The notes under the pieces were generated by a model, which was given only the letters and a program-made list of their open reading frames with translations, ran no database searches and was not told the origin of the DNA. The position numbers and the translations under genes were made by a program. 8,059 bases of DNA, taken from Pseudomonadota bacterium. GTDB lineage: Bacteria > Pseudomonadota > Alphaproteobacteria > UBA8366 > JADFVY01. The stretch covers positions 1 through 8,059 of the forward strand of contig DAOVHN010000093.1 of assembly GCA_030671915.1 (NCBI GenBank). The letters run 5' to 3'. Shown one piece after another: positions 1-6,018 of this stretch (position 1 is its first letter; every line of letters starts with the position of its first letter).

Positions 1-528
1 ACGGGCGCCGGCGAGGATGAGTGGGGGTTCGACGAATCCCGCGACGACGACGATGAGCGAGCCATGCAGGAAAAGTTGCGCCCAGGCCGGCCCCGCGCCC
101 GGGACCACGAATTGCGGCAGGAAGGCCAGGAAGAAAACCGCCACCTTGGGATTCAACAGCGCGACCAGGACTCCTTGCCGGAAGATCGGCCAGGCCGATC
201 GGGGGCCGCTGTCGGCCTTGGCCATGAAACCGCCGCCGCGCGACAGCAACGCCTGGACGCCAAGCCAGATAAGGTAGGCGGCACCCACCCATTTGACGAT
301 CGTGAACGCGGCGGCCGAAGCGGCGAGGATGGCGGTAAGCCCCATGGCCGCCATCAGCACATGGCCGAACGCGCCGGTCCAGATACCGAACATCGCGGAG
401 AAACCCGCCGATCTGCCTCCTCTCGCCGTCTGTGCGAGGATGAAGGCCATGTCCGGGCCGGGCGCCAGGTTCAGCAGCACCGCCGCAGCGAGAAAGGTCG
501 TCCAATGGATCAGGCTGTAGTCGAACAT
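1..528 (-). CDS. LysE/RhtB family amino-acid exporter (partial, C-terminus off the left edge)
   Basis: Inner-membrane exporter of the LysE/RhtB superfamily, whose members expel amino acids such as lysine, threonine, homoserine or leucine; the substrate cannot be read from sequence. The first 176 codons are present; family members are usually about 200-210 residues, so the last helix is missing. Visible family marks are LAPGPDMAF at residues 21-29 with the glycine-rich GGRSAG at 37-42 (the PGPD...G...G signature), the hydrophobic segment WVGAAYLIWLGVQAL near 80-94, and LLNPKVAVFFLAFLPQF at 124-140. These are the standard helix and loop positions of the family. The ATG at 526-528 is preceded by an in-frame TAG four codons upstream, so no longer start is possible. 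The AGAGAG next to the ATG is a poor, too-close ribosome site. The gene is transcribed away from the acyltransferase unit at 783. Family is confident; substrate is unknown. Confidence 0.93.
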   Translation of the reverse strand, partial: MFDYSLIHWTTFLAAAVLLNLAPGPDMAFILAQTARGGRSAGFSAMFGIWTGAFGHVLMAAMGLTAILAASAAAFTIVKWVGAAYLIWLGVQALLSRGGGFMAKADSGPRSAWPIFRQGVLVALLNPKVAVFFLAFLPQFVVPGAGPAWAQLFLHGSLIVVVAGFVEPPLILAGAR

Positions 529-782
529 GCTCTCTGACTAGCACGACAGGCGCGATCTGTCTTCCCGCAGCGTCGCTGAAGCCGCGTGGCCGACGGGGAG
601 GAGGATAACCTGTCGCGCCGGGCTGCGTTGTTCCTCTCGCTCTTTGGGATATCTACCCTGTAGATTTCCGTACTTCGATAAAGGTAAAATGGCACAGGGA
701 CAAGGTGGACAGCAGACGAAGCCGTTGTTAGAAGGGGCCGCAACGCAACGAAGGGGCAGGGGCGGGTGCCCTTCGCAAGGCC
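529..782. promoter_or_regulatory. Divergent intergenic region between exporter and acyltransferase unit
   Basis: This 254-bp gap separates two divergent genes and must hold their promoters, but no strong sigma-70 match stands out. A weak plus-strand candidate is TAGATT at 661-666 and TAAAAT at 685-690 (18-bp spacing, -35 matching only 3 of 6). Small symmetric elements seen are GACAG/CTGTC at 545-561 around a 7-base centre, CAGCG-T-CGCTG at 568-578, and ATCTAC-CCT-GTAGAT at 651-665. The last is the cleanest operator-like site. An ATG at 689 with AAAGG four bases upstream opens a 37-codon frame ending at 802, overlapping the start of the next gene. No regulator gene adjoins the region, so any binding protein is unknown. 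Confidence 0.4.
749..775 (+). promoter_or_regulatory. Stem-loop in the mRNA leader just before the MBOAT start
   Basis: CGAAGGG at 749-755 pairs perfectly with CCCTTCG at 769-775. The stem extends past a bulged G (756) through CA/TG (757-758 with 767-768), leaving a G-rich loop. It ends seven bases before the GTG start at 783 and encloses the only purine-rich tract that could serve as an extended ribosome site. AAGG at 777-780 lies outside the stem but only two bases from the GTG. It could limit translation, but no T-tract follows, so it is not a terminator. The pairing is read directly; the role is inferred. Confidence 0.35.
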
Positions 783-2270
783 GTGCTTTTCAGTACCCAT
801 GAATTCATTTTCTTTTTTCTGCCGCTGACGGTTATCGGGTTTTACACGATCGCGGGCCTTGGACATTCACGCCTTGCGATCGTATGGCTGACTCTGGCGT
901 CGCTGTTGTTTTACGCTTGGTGGAATCCGGTCTATTTGACGCTCCTGTCCGCCTCGATTCTCTTCAACTACGCCTTTGGAATCCTGCTGGCGAATAAAGG
1001 CGCGGGCCGGCGCGGAACGATATTTCTCGGCATGGGCGTAGCGGTTAATCTCGGCCTGCTCGGTTATTTCAAATATTCGCATTTCCTCGTCGAGAACCTG
1101 AACTGGCTCGCCGGAACGGACTTCGTGCTCAGCGCGATCGTCTTGCCTCTCGCTATATCCTTTTTCACCTTCCAGCAAATCGCCTATCTGGTGGATTGCC
1201 GCAGAGGGCTTGCGAAGGAACGCGATTTTGTCAGCTACTGCCTGTTCGTCTCCTTCTTCCCGCAATTGATCGCCGGCCCGATCGTCCACCATGCCGAGAT
1301 GATGCCGCAGTTCGCGAGCAAGGGCGCAAGGCGGGTGGACTGGAAAAATATCGCAATCGGGCTGACGATTTTGACCCTTGGCTTGTTCAAGAAAACCGTC
1401 ATCGCAGACAATCTGAACGGATGGGCGACGCCTGTCTTCCAGGCGGCCGCTCAAGGGTCAGGGATCGGGGCGCTGGCGGCGTGGCAGGGCGTCCTGGCCT
1501 GGAGCGGCCAGATTTATTTCGATTTCTCGGCCTATTCGGATATCGCGATCGGTATAGGCTGCATGTTCGGTATTCGCCTGCCGCTCAATTTCGATTCGCC
1601 GTTCAAGGCCAGGGATTTCGCCGAGTACAGAAACAGATGGCACCTGACGCTCAACCGCTTCCTGCGGGATTACCTCTACTTCCCGCTCGGGGGGAGCAGG
1701 AAGGGTGAAGTGCGGTTGTATATCAACCTCATACTCGTAATGATGATCGCCGGGCTGTGGCATGGCGCGGCCTGGACATTCGTGATCTGGGGTTTGTTTC
1801 AGGGAATGTTCCTTATGGCCGACCGCCTGTGGAAGAAGACCTTCAATCTGTCGGGCCGCCTTCCTGTATGGCTGAAACCCTCCTGGAGCATGGTAGTTCG
1901 GTTCGTTACGCTCACCGCGATGCTGGTTTCCCTGACCCTCTTCCGGGTGGAGAGCATGGAGTCGATCTGGACCATCTTCACGGCGCTGGCCGGACAGGAC
2001 GTCGCACTGGTCGAAATTCCGGCGGTCTCGGTCGAGGGTTTCCTGAAAGTCCTGGCTATCCTGGTTTTCACGTTGACCGCGCCGAATATCTATCAGTTCA
2101 TGCGGAACTACCAGCCGGCTCTCACCGCTTCGACCGCGCCGCTGGGCCGCTGGTCGTCCCGCATCGTCTGGCGTCCGGGTCCGCTTTATGCCGTCCTGCT
2201 GGGGATCATCGCCTTCGTCGCGATCCTGTCGATGGGAACGCCGCTAGATTTTTACTATTTCAGATTTTGA
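783..2270 (+). CDS. MBOAT family membrane O-acyltransferase (AlgI-like)
   Basis: Polytopic inner-membrane acyltransferase of the AlgI/DltB/PatA branch of the MBOAT family. Members take an acyl group, usually acetyl, from a cytoplasmic donor and pass it across the membrane for O-acylation of an extracytoplasmic polymer such as alginate, peptidoglycan or exopolysaccharide. The 495 residues match the family length. Seen in order: the opening MLFSTHEFIFFFLPL; many hydrophobic segments; LIAGPI at 162-167; QIYFDFSAYSDIAIG; WHLTLNRFLRDYLYFPLGG starting at W286; and LWHGAAW, whose His327 is in the position of the catalytic MBOAT histidine. The protein ends in FYYFRF (490-495), like the aromatic tails of other MBOATs paired with SGNH proteins. 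GTG is the only start: an in-frame TAG lies at 729-731 with no other start between, and the ribosome site is weak. The next gene overlaps by one base. Family is very sure; the acylated polymer is unknown, since no polymer synthesis genes are nearby. Confidence 0.95.
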   Translation: MLFSTHEFIFFFLPLTVIGFYTIAGLGHSRLAIVWLTLASLLFYAWWNPVYLTLLSASILFNYAFGILLANKGAGRRGTIFLGMGVAVNLGLLGYFKYSHFLVENLNWLAGTDFVLSAIVLPLAISFFTFQQIAYLVDCRRGLAKERDFVSYCLFVSFFPQLIAGPIVHHAEMMPQFASKGARRVDWKNIAIGLTILTLGLFKKTVIADNLNGWATPVFQAAAQGSGIGALAAWQGVLAWSGQIYFDFSAYSDIAIGIGCMFGIRLPLNFDSPFKARDFAEYRNRWHLTLNRFLRDYLYFPLGGSRKGEVRLYINLILVMMIAGLWHGAAWTFVIWGLFQGMFLMADRLWKKTFNLSGRLPVWLKPSWSMVVRFVTLTAMLVSLTLFRVESMESIWTIFTALAGQDVALVEIPAVSVEGFLKVLAILVFTLTAPNIYQFMRNYQPALTASTAPLGRWSSRIVWRPGPLYAVLLGIIAFVAILSMGTPLDFYYFRF

Positions 2271-3457
2271 TGACGATGAGTTTCAGAGGCTACACAACGC
2301 TATTCACGGCAACGGTCGCCGGCCTGATGGCCCTGCTCGCGGGAATCAATGTCCTGGTCGATCCATACGGACTGTTCAGACTGGTCAGGATCGCCGGTTT
2401 CAACGCCAGCGAAACCAGGATGAACGATGGCCGGGCCGTCAAATCCATTCAAGTCTGCCGCGGTGAATACGATGTACTGCTTGTCGGCTCCTCCCGCGTC
2501 ATGCAAGGCCTCGATCACCGTTCTGCCGCGCTTGTCGGCCACAACGCCTACAACGCCGGGGTTACCAGCCTTACCCTCAAGGAACTGGGACCCATCACGG
2601 AATACGCAGCGGCTTGTCAGCCTATGAATCGGATTGTCATCGGGCTGGATTTCGAAGCCTTCGTGATGGACAAGAATGTCGGCAAGGATTTTGCGAGATC
2701 GGCCTTTGCGGGCCAGGGAAATCTTCGGACCATCCTTGGTCTGATCCTTTCCCACAAGGCGCTGAAAGACTCTCTTGGAACCGTCACGGATAACATGGCC
2801 GGCAGGGTTGCGCGTTACCGGGGCCATGGCTTTTTCGACTATCCGAAAACGGACAAGCCGTTTCGGCGGAGGATCGAAGCGAATATGCGCGAAATAATCG
2901 CCGAATTTGAACAGGCCTGGACGCACGGATACGACCCTGGCGACATGGCGGCGATAAGCAGAGCGATAGAACGGCTCGACGCCGGCGTAGAACGGGTGGA
3001 TATCTTCATCCCGCCGGTACATGCGATGCGCATGGAACTATACTGGCGGCTGGGTTATTCGGCGGATTATGCAGCCTGGCTGAGGGATCTTGCGGATCTT
3101 GTGGAATCCTTGAACCGCAAGGCTCGGCGCAAGCCTGATGTTCGGCTCTGGAACTTCAGCGGGTTTAATTCGATAACATCGGAACCAGCGCTTGCCGACG
3201 GGAAATCGAAGGGGCGCTGGTATTTCGAGGACAGCCACTACAGACCACGGACAGGCGATCTGATATTGGCGCGCATCATGGGTGTTGCGCCTGAAGGCGG
3301 GAGGGCGCCGGGCGATTTCGGCCGTCTGGTGACGCCACTGAATGTCGATGCGGAATTAGCGAAAATTCGCGAAGGGCGCGAAATCTATGTCGGCTCGCAT
3401 CCGCGGGAAACAGAACTACTCGAAAAACTCATGGGGAAAGCGGCGCCGGATCGCTGA
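2270..3457 (+). CDS. Membrane-anchored SGNH-fold protein, probable acyltransferase partner of the MBOAT protein
   Basis: A 395-residue protein, probably the periplasmic partner that completes acyl transfer for the upstream MBOAT, comparable to AlgJ/AlgX or DltD. One hydrophobic segment near residues 9-30 follows a short basic start and would anchor it with the rest in the periplasm. DPYGLF follows at 31-36. GSSR at 73-76 fits SGNH block I with Ser75 as nucleophile; NAGV resembles the later glycine/asparagine block; IVIGLDFEAF ends a core strand. DSH at 321-323 supplies the block V Asp/His pair. About 70 residues follow the histidine, an unrecognised tail. The start is the ATG overlapping the upstream stop as TGATG; an ATG two codons later is also possible. 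There is no Shine-Dalgarno, so translation probably depends on coupling. The frame is open well upstream inside the MBOAT gene, but that is shadow sequence. Fold is likely, partnership strongly suggested, substrate unknown. Confidence 0.87.
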   Translation: MTMSFRGYTTLFTATVAGLMALLAGINVLVDPYGLFRLVRIAGFNASETRMNDGRAVKSIQVCRGEYDVLLVGSSRVMQGLDHRSAALVGHNAYNAGVTSLTLKELGPITEYAAACQPMNRIVIGLDFEAFVMDKNVGKDFARSAFAGQGNLRTILGLILSHKALKDSLGTVTDNMAGRVARYRGHGFFDYPKTDKPFRRRIEANMREIIAEFEQAWTHGYDPGDMAAISRAIERLDAGVERVDIFIPPVHAMRMELYWRLGYSADYAAWLRDLADLVESLNRKARRKPDVRLWNFSGFNSITSEPALADGKSKGRWYFEDSHYRPRTGDLILARIMGVAPEGGRAPGDFGRLVTPLNVDAELAKIREGREIYVGSHPRETELLEKLMGKAAPDR

Positions 3458-3491
3458 CCGATGCCGGCATCGGGCTGAGCCTGGGGCAGGC
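3458..3491. terminator. Tandem inverted repeats between converging genes, possible weak terminator
   Basis: A perfect 16-bp palindrome (3458-3473, CCGATGCC/GGCATCGG) begins on the first base after the SGNH-gene stop. It is followed by GCCTG-GGG-CAGGC at 3479-3491. They lie in the 54-bp gap between two convergent genes, where a bidirectional terminator would be expected. No T-tract follows on either strand, so an intrinsic terminator is doubtful; the palindrome could instead protect the 3' end or bind a protein. Confidence 0.3.
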
Positions 3492-3511
3492 GAATTCCCG
3501 CGGCCGGGTTA

Positions 3512-4288
3512 TCATTCCGGCTCGCCGATCTCGCACCAGACCGGCGTGTGGTCCGACGCTTTTTCCTTGCCGCGCGGGCCTCTGTCGATTTCGCAGGCTT
3601 GCAGCCGGTCGGCGGCGCGGGGGCAGAGCAGGAAATGGTCGATGCGCAGGCCTTCGTCGCGGGGCCAGCGGCCGGCCTGGTAGTCCCAGAAGCTATAGCC
3701 GGGCCCGGCATGCAGTGCGCGCCAGGCCTCGGTCAGGCCGAGATGGATGAGGGCGCGGAACTTTGCGCGGGTTTCGGGGCGGAACAGGGCGTCATTGGCC
3801 CAGGCCTTGGGGTCGTAGACGTCCAGGTCCGCCGGAATGACATTGTAGTCGCCGCCCAGCACGAAGGGCTGCTCGACGGGCAGCAGATTGTCGCGGACAT
3901 GGGCGGTCAGGCGGTCCATCCAGGCCAGCTTGTAGGGATATTTCTCCGAATCGACCGGGTTGCCGTTGGGCAGATAGATCGAGGCGACGCGCAGGTCGCC
4001 GATAGTCGCCTCGATATAACGCGCCTGTTCGTCCGCCTCGTCGCCGGGCAGGCCGCGCAGGACGTCCTCCATGGGGCTCTTCGAGAGGATTGCCACGCCG
4101 TTATAGGTCTTCTGGCCATGGGTCGCGATATTGTAGCCCATATCCTCGATCTCCATGGCCGGGAAGGCCTCGTCGACGGTCTTGATCTCCTGCAGCAGGG
4201 CGACGTCGGGCGCCTCCTCCTTCAGCCACTCGAGCACGCGCGGCAGGCGCGCCTTGACGGAGTTCACGTTGAAGGTGGCGATTTTCAT
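3512..4288 (-). CDS. xthA: Exodeoxyribonuclease III (AP endonuclease)
   Basis: Exonuclease III of the endonuclease/exonuclease/phosphatase fold. It cleaves DNA at abasic sites and degrades 3' ends of duplex DNA in base-excision repair, in the cytoplasm with divalent metal. The 258 residues match the usual family length. All catalytic landmarks are present: MKIATFNVNS with Asn7, LLQEIK with metal ligand Glu34, YLPNGNP at 105-111, GGDYNV with Asp147 and Asn149, LRIDHFLL with Asp217, and SDHTPVW with the Asp246/His247 pair. The ATG is preceded by AGGAA (4296-4300) at seven bases. It is downstream of erpA on the same strand, separated by a terminator-like hairpin (4308-4332), so it may be transcribed by read-through or from its own promoter. 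It converges on the acyltransferase unit. No oddities seen; the identification is firm. Confidence 0.98.
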   Translation of the reverse strand: MKIATFNVNSVKARLPRVLEWLKEEAPDVALLQEIKTVDEAFPAMEIEDMGYNIATHGQKTYNGVAILSKSPMEDVLRGLPGDEADEQARYIEATIGDLRVASIYLPNGNPVDSEKYPYKLAWMDRLTAHVRDNLLPVEQPFVLGGDYNVIPADLDVYDPKAWANDALFRPETRAKFRALIHLGLTEAWRALHAGPGYSFWDYQAGRWPRDEGLRIDHFLLCPRAADRLQACEIDRGPRGKEKASDHTPVWCEIGEPE

Positions 4289-4307
4289 ACTGACGTTCCT
4301 GGAATCG

Positions 4308-4332
4308 AAAAGGCCCGCGCGGCGGCGGGCCT
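4308..4332 (-). terminator. Rho-independent terminator-like hairpin downstream of erpA
   Basis: Read on the minus strand, AGGCCCGC pairs perfectly with GCGGGCCT around a CGCCGC loop (stem arms 4325-4332 and 4311-4318), followed by a short run giving four Ts in total before CG. It begins 28 bases after the erpA stop and ends 19 bases before the xthA start. The short T run suggests incomplete termination, so it may lower xthA output rather than separate the genes fully. Confidence 0.6.
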
Positions 4333-4360
4333 CTCTCCTAGCACGAGTCGGCGGTTCTGG

Positions 4361-4753
4361 TCAGACGGAAAAGGAACTGCCGCAGCCGCAGGACGCCGTC
4401 GCCATGGGATTGCGAATCTGGAAGGACGCGCCGATCAGATCCTCGACGAAATCGATCTCCGCGCCGCCCATCAGGTCCAGCGAGGTCTCATCGACCACGA
4501 CCTTCACGCCGTCGCGCTCGAAGGAATGATCCTCGGCCCGGATTTCGTCGTCGAAGGTGAAGCCGTACTGGAAGCCGGAACAGCCGCCGCCCGATACGCT
4601 GACGCGCAGGAACAGCGCGTCGCCTTCCTCTTGTTCGATCAGCCAAGCGATGCGCTTGACGGCGCTGTCGGACACGGTGAAGTTACGGTCGTCCGCCGTT
4701 GTGCCGTCGGCAAAGATATCGGTCATTCGATTCAATCCAGGTTTTGTTCGCAC
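4361..4753 (-). CDS. erpA: A-type iron-sulfur carrier, ErpA/HesB family
   Basis: Small cytoplasmic A-type carrier that receives Fe-S clusters from the assembly machinery and delivers them to apo-proteins. Numbering from the GTG start, the three conserved cluster-binding cysteines are Cys58 in SGGGCSGFQYGF and Cys122/Cys124 in the C-terminal CGCGSSFSV. DETSLDLMGGAEIDFVEDL is the typical family core. The length of 130 residues (121 from the later start) is normal for ErpA. The start is ambiguous: GTG at 4753 has a strong AGGAAGG five bases upstream, while ATG at 4726 (residue 10, MTDIFADG) has only a weak site but gives the more typical N-terminus. I list the GTG because of the ribosome site. 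A TTGACA-based promoter candidate lies just upstream and dgt is divergent. ErpA is preferred over IscA because no isc genes adjoin and because this neighbourhood in alphaproteobacteria usually carries the ErpA type. Confidence 0.95.
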   Translation of the reverse strand: MRTKPGLNRMTDIFADGTTADDRNFTVSDSAVKRIAWLIEQEEGDALFLRVSVSGGGCSGFQYGFTFDDEIRAEDHSFERDGVKVVVDETSLDLMGGAEIDFVEDLIGASFQIRNPMATASCGCGSSFSV

Positions 4754-4764
4754 TCAGTCCTTCC

Positions 4765-4792
4765 TATGTAGGGTCGCGGCGCGGTCTGTCAA
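4765..4792 (-). promoter_or_regulatory. Candidate sigma-70 promoter for erpA
   Basis: On the minus strand a perfect TTGACA (4787-4792) is followed after 16 bases by TACATA (4765-4770), a partial -10 match. The predicted transcript start near 4758 falls between the AGGAAGG ribosome site (4759-4765) and the GTG at 4753. If this promoter is the one used, the strong ribosome site would not be in the mRNA and the ATG at 4726 would be the true start. Confidence 0.4.
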
Positions 4793-4804
4793 TTGCCGGC
4801 GCAC

Positions 4805-4833
4805 TTGCAATTTGCCCGGCGCGGGCCGATACA
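4805..4833 (+). promoter_or_regulatory. Candidate promoter for dgt
   Basis: TTGCAA (4805-4810, 4 of 6 to the -35 consensus) and GATACA (4828-4833, 3 of 6 to the -10) are spaced by 17 bases. Transcription would begin near 4840, almost on the dgt ATG at 4843, giving a nearly leaderless message. That fits the absence of a Shine-Dalgarno before the ATG, but the match is weak. Confidence 0.25.
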
Positions 4834-4842
4834 GTCGCGGCT

Positions 4843-6018
4843 ATGAGCGACCGTCTGGCCCCCTATGCGACCCGTTGGCAGGACAGCCGGGGGCGTCTGC
4901 ACCCCGAACAGGAAAGCGAAGTCCGCACGCCGTTCCAGCGCGACCGCGACCGTATCGTCCATTCCACCGCCTTCCGGCGGCTCATGCACAAGACCCAGGT
5001 CTTCATCTCGCCCGAGGGCGATCATTTCCGCACCAGGCTGACCCACAGCATCGAGGTGGCGCAGATCGGGCGCACCATCGCCCGCGCGCTGCGGCTGGAC
5101 GAAGACCTCGCCGAGGCGCAGGCCCTGGCCCACGATCTGGGCCACACCCCCTTCGGCCACGCCGGGGAAGAGGCGCTGAACGCGGTGATGGCGCCCTGGG
5201 GTGGCTTCAGCCATAACGACCAGACCCTGCGTATCCTGGTGCATCTGGAACAGCGCTACGCCGAATTCGACGGGCTGAACCTGACCTGGGAGACCCTGGA
5301 AGGCGTGGTGAAACATAACGGGCCGCTAACCGGAGCAGGGCAGGCGGGGCCGTTGCCCGCCACCATCGCGCAATACAACGCCAGGAACGACCTGGCGCTG
5401 GCGAGCTGGCCGGGGCCGGAGGCCCAGGTCGCGGCGCTTGCCGACGATATCGCCTACGACCATCACGACCTGGACGACGGATTGCGCGCCGGCTTTTTTG
5501 CGATCGACGCCCTGGACGCCGTGCCGCATGTGGCGGAGATGTTCCATGCGGTGGCGAAGCGTTATCCCGATGCCGCGCCTGCGCGCATCGTCCACGAGAC
5601 GGTGCGGCGCCTGATCGACGCCATGGTGAGGGACCTGCTGGACGAGACCCGGCGCCGTCTCGTCGCGGACGCGCCCGAAACCGTCTCGGATATCAGGGGG
5701 TTGGACCACGCGACGGTTGCCTTTTCGGACGCCATGGGCCAAAAGGACCGCGCTCTCAAGGACTTTCTGTTCGCCAACATGTACCGGCGCGGATCGGTAC
5801 TACGGGAAACCGAGCATGCGCGCCGGATCGTCACCGATCTGTTCAGGCGGCTGATGGCGGCGCCGGAACGCTTGCCGGGGGAATGGCGCGATCAGTCGGC
5901 GGGGGCGGAAGAGGCCGGTCTGGCGCGCTTGGTGGCGGACTATATCGCGGGGATGACCGACCGCTATGCAACGCAGGAACATGAACGGCTGGAACAATCT
6001 GGCGACGGAATAAAATGA
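4843..6018 (+). CDS. dgt: dGTPase-like HD-domain deoxynucleoside triphosphate triphosphohydrolase
   Basis: Cytoplasmic HD-superfamily enzyme that cleaves dNTPs to the deoxynucleoside and inorganic triphosphate, affecting dNTP pool balance. The 391 residues fit the dGTPase-like group common in alphaproteobacteria, shorter than the E. coli enzyme. Visible marks are [15 protein letters not shown] at 33-47, then the HD metal site: THS with His68, AHDLGH with His97/Asp98, and a later aspartate pair at 201-202 in [10 protein letters not shown]. The C-terminal half is helical and carries YRRGSV. The start is ATG at 4843 ([12 protein letters not shown]), which begins the conserved N-terminus; the frame stays open upstream only through promoter sequence. 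No Shine-Dalgarno is visible. The gene is divergent from erpA, and its stop overlaps the argS start as ATGA, so the two are translationally coupled. Nucleotide preference cannot be read from sequence. Confidence 0.96.
   Translation: MSDRLAPYATRWQDSRGRLHPEQESEVRTPFQRDRDRIVHSTAFRRLMHKTQVFISPEGDHFRTRLTHSIEVAQIGRTIARALRLDEDLAEAQALAHDLGHTPFGHAGEEALNAVMAPWGGFSHNDQTLRILVHLEQRYAEFDGLNLTWETLEGVVKHNGPLTGAGQAGPLPATIAQYNARNDLALASWPGPEAQVAALADDIAYDHHDLDDGLRAGFFAIDALDAVPHVAEMFHAVAKRYPDAAPARIVHETVRRLIDAMVRDLLDETRRRLVADAPETVSDIRGLDHATVAFSDAMGQKDRALKDFLFANMYRRGSVLRETEHARRIVTDLFRRLMAAPERLPGEWRDQSAGAEEAGLARLVADYIAGMTDRYATQEHERLEQSGDGIK

Noticed and set aside
64..537. 157-codon plus-strand open frame at the left edge
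   Set aside because: Low-complexity Arg/Gly/Glu-rich translation, opposite the clear LysE-family frame on the minus strand.
1757..2269. Upstream extension of the SGNH-gene frame
   Set aside because: It overlaps the conserved C-terminal third of the MBOAT gene, and its translation lacks membrane or family features. The TGATG junction start at 2270 is directly followed by a proper membrane anchor.
2300..3022. 240-codon open frame on the minus strand opposite the SGNH gene
   Set aside because: The plus strand has a membrane anchor and SGNH motifs in a coupled operon; the reverse frame has nothing recognisable.
3548..4771. 407-codon open frame on the plus strand opposite xthA and erpA
   Set aside because: It is the antisense shadow of two confidently identified genes; the translation shows no domain and the frame exists because of high-GC codon structure.
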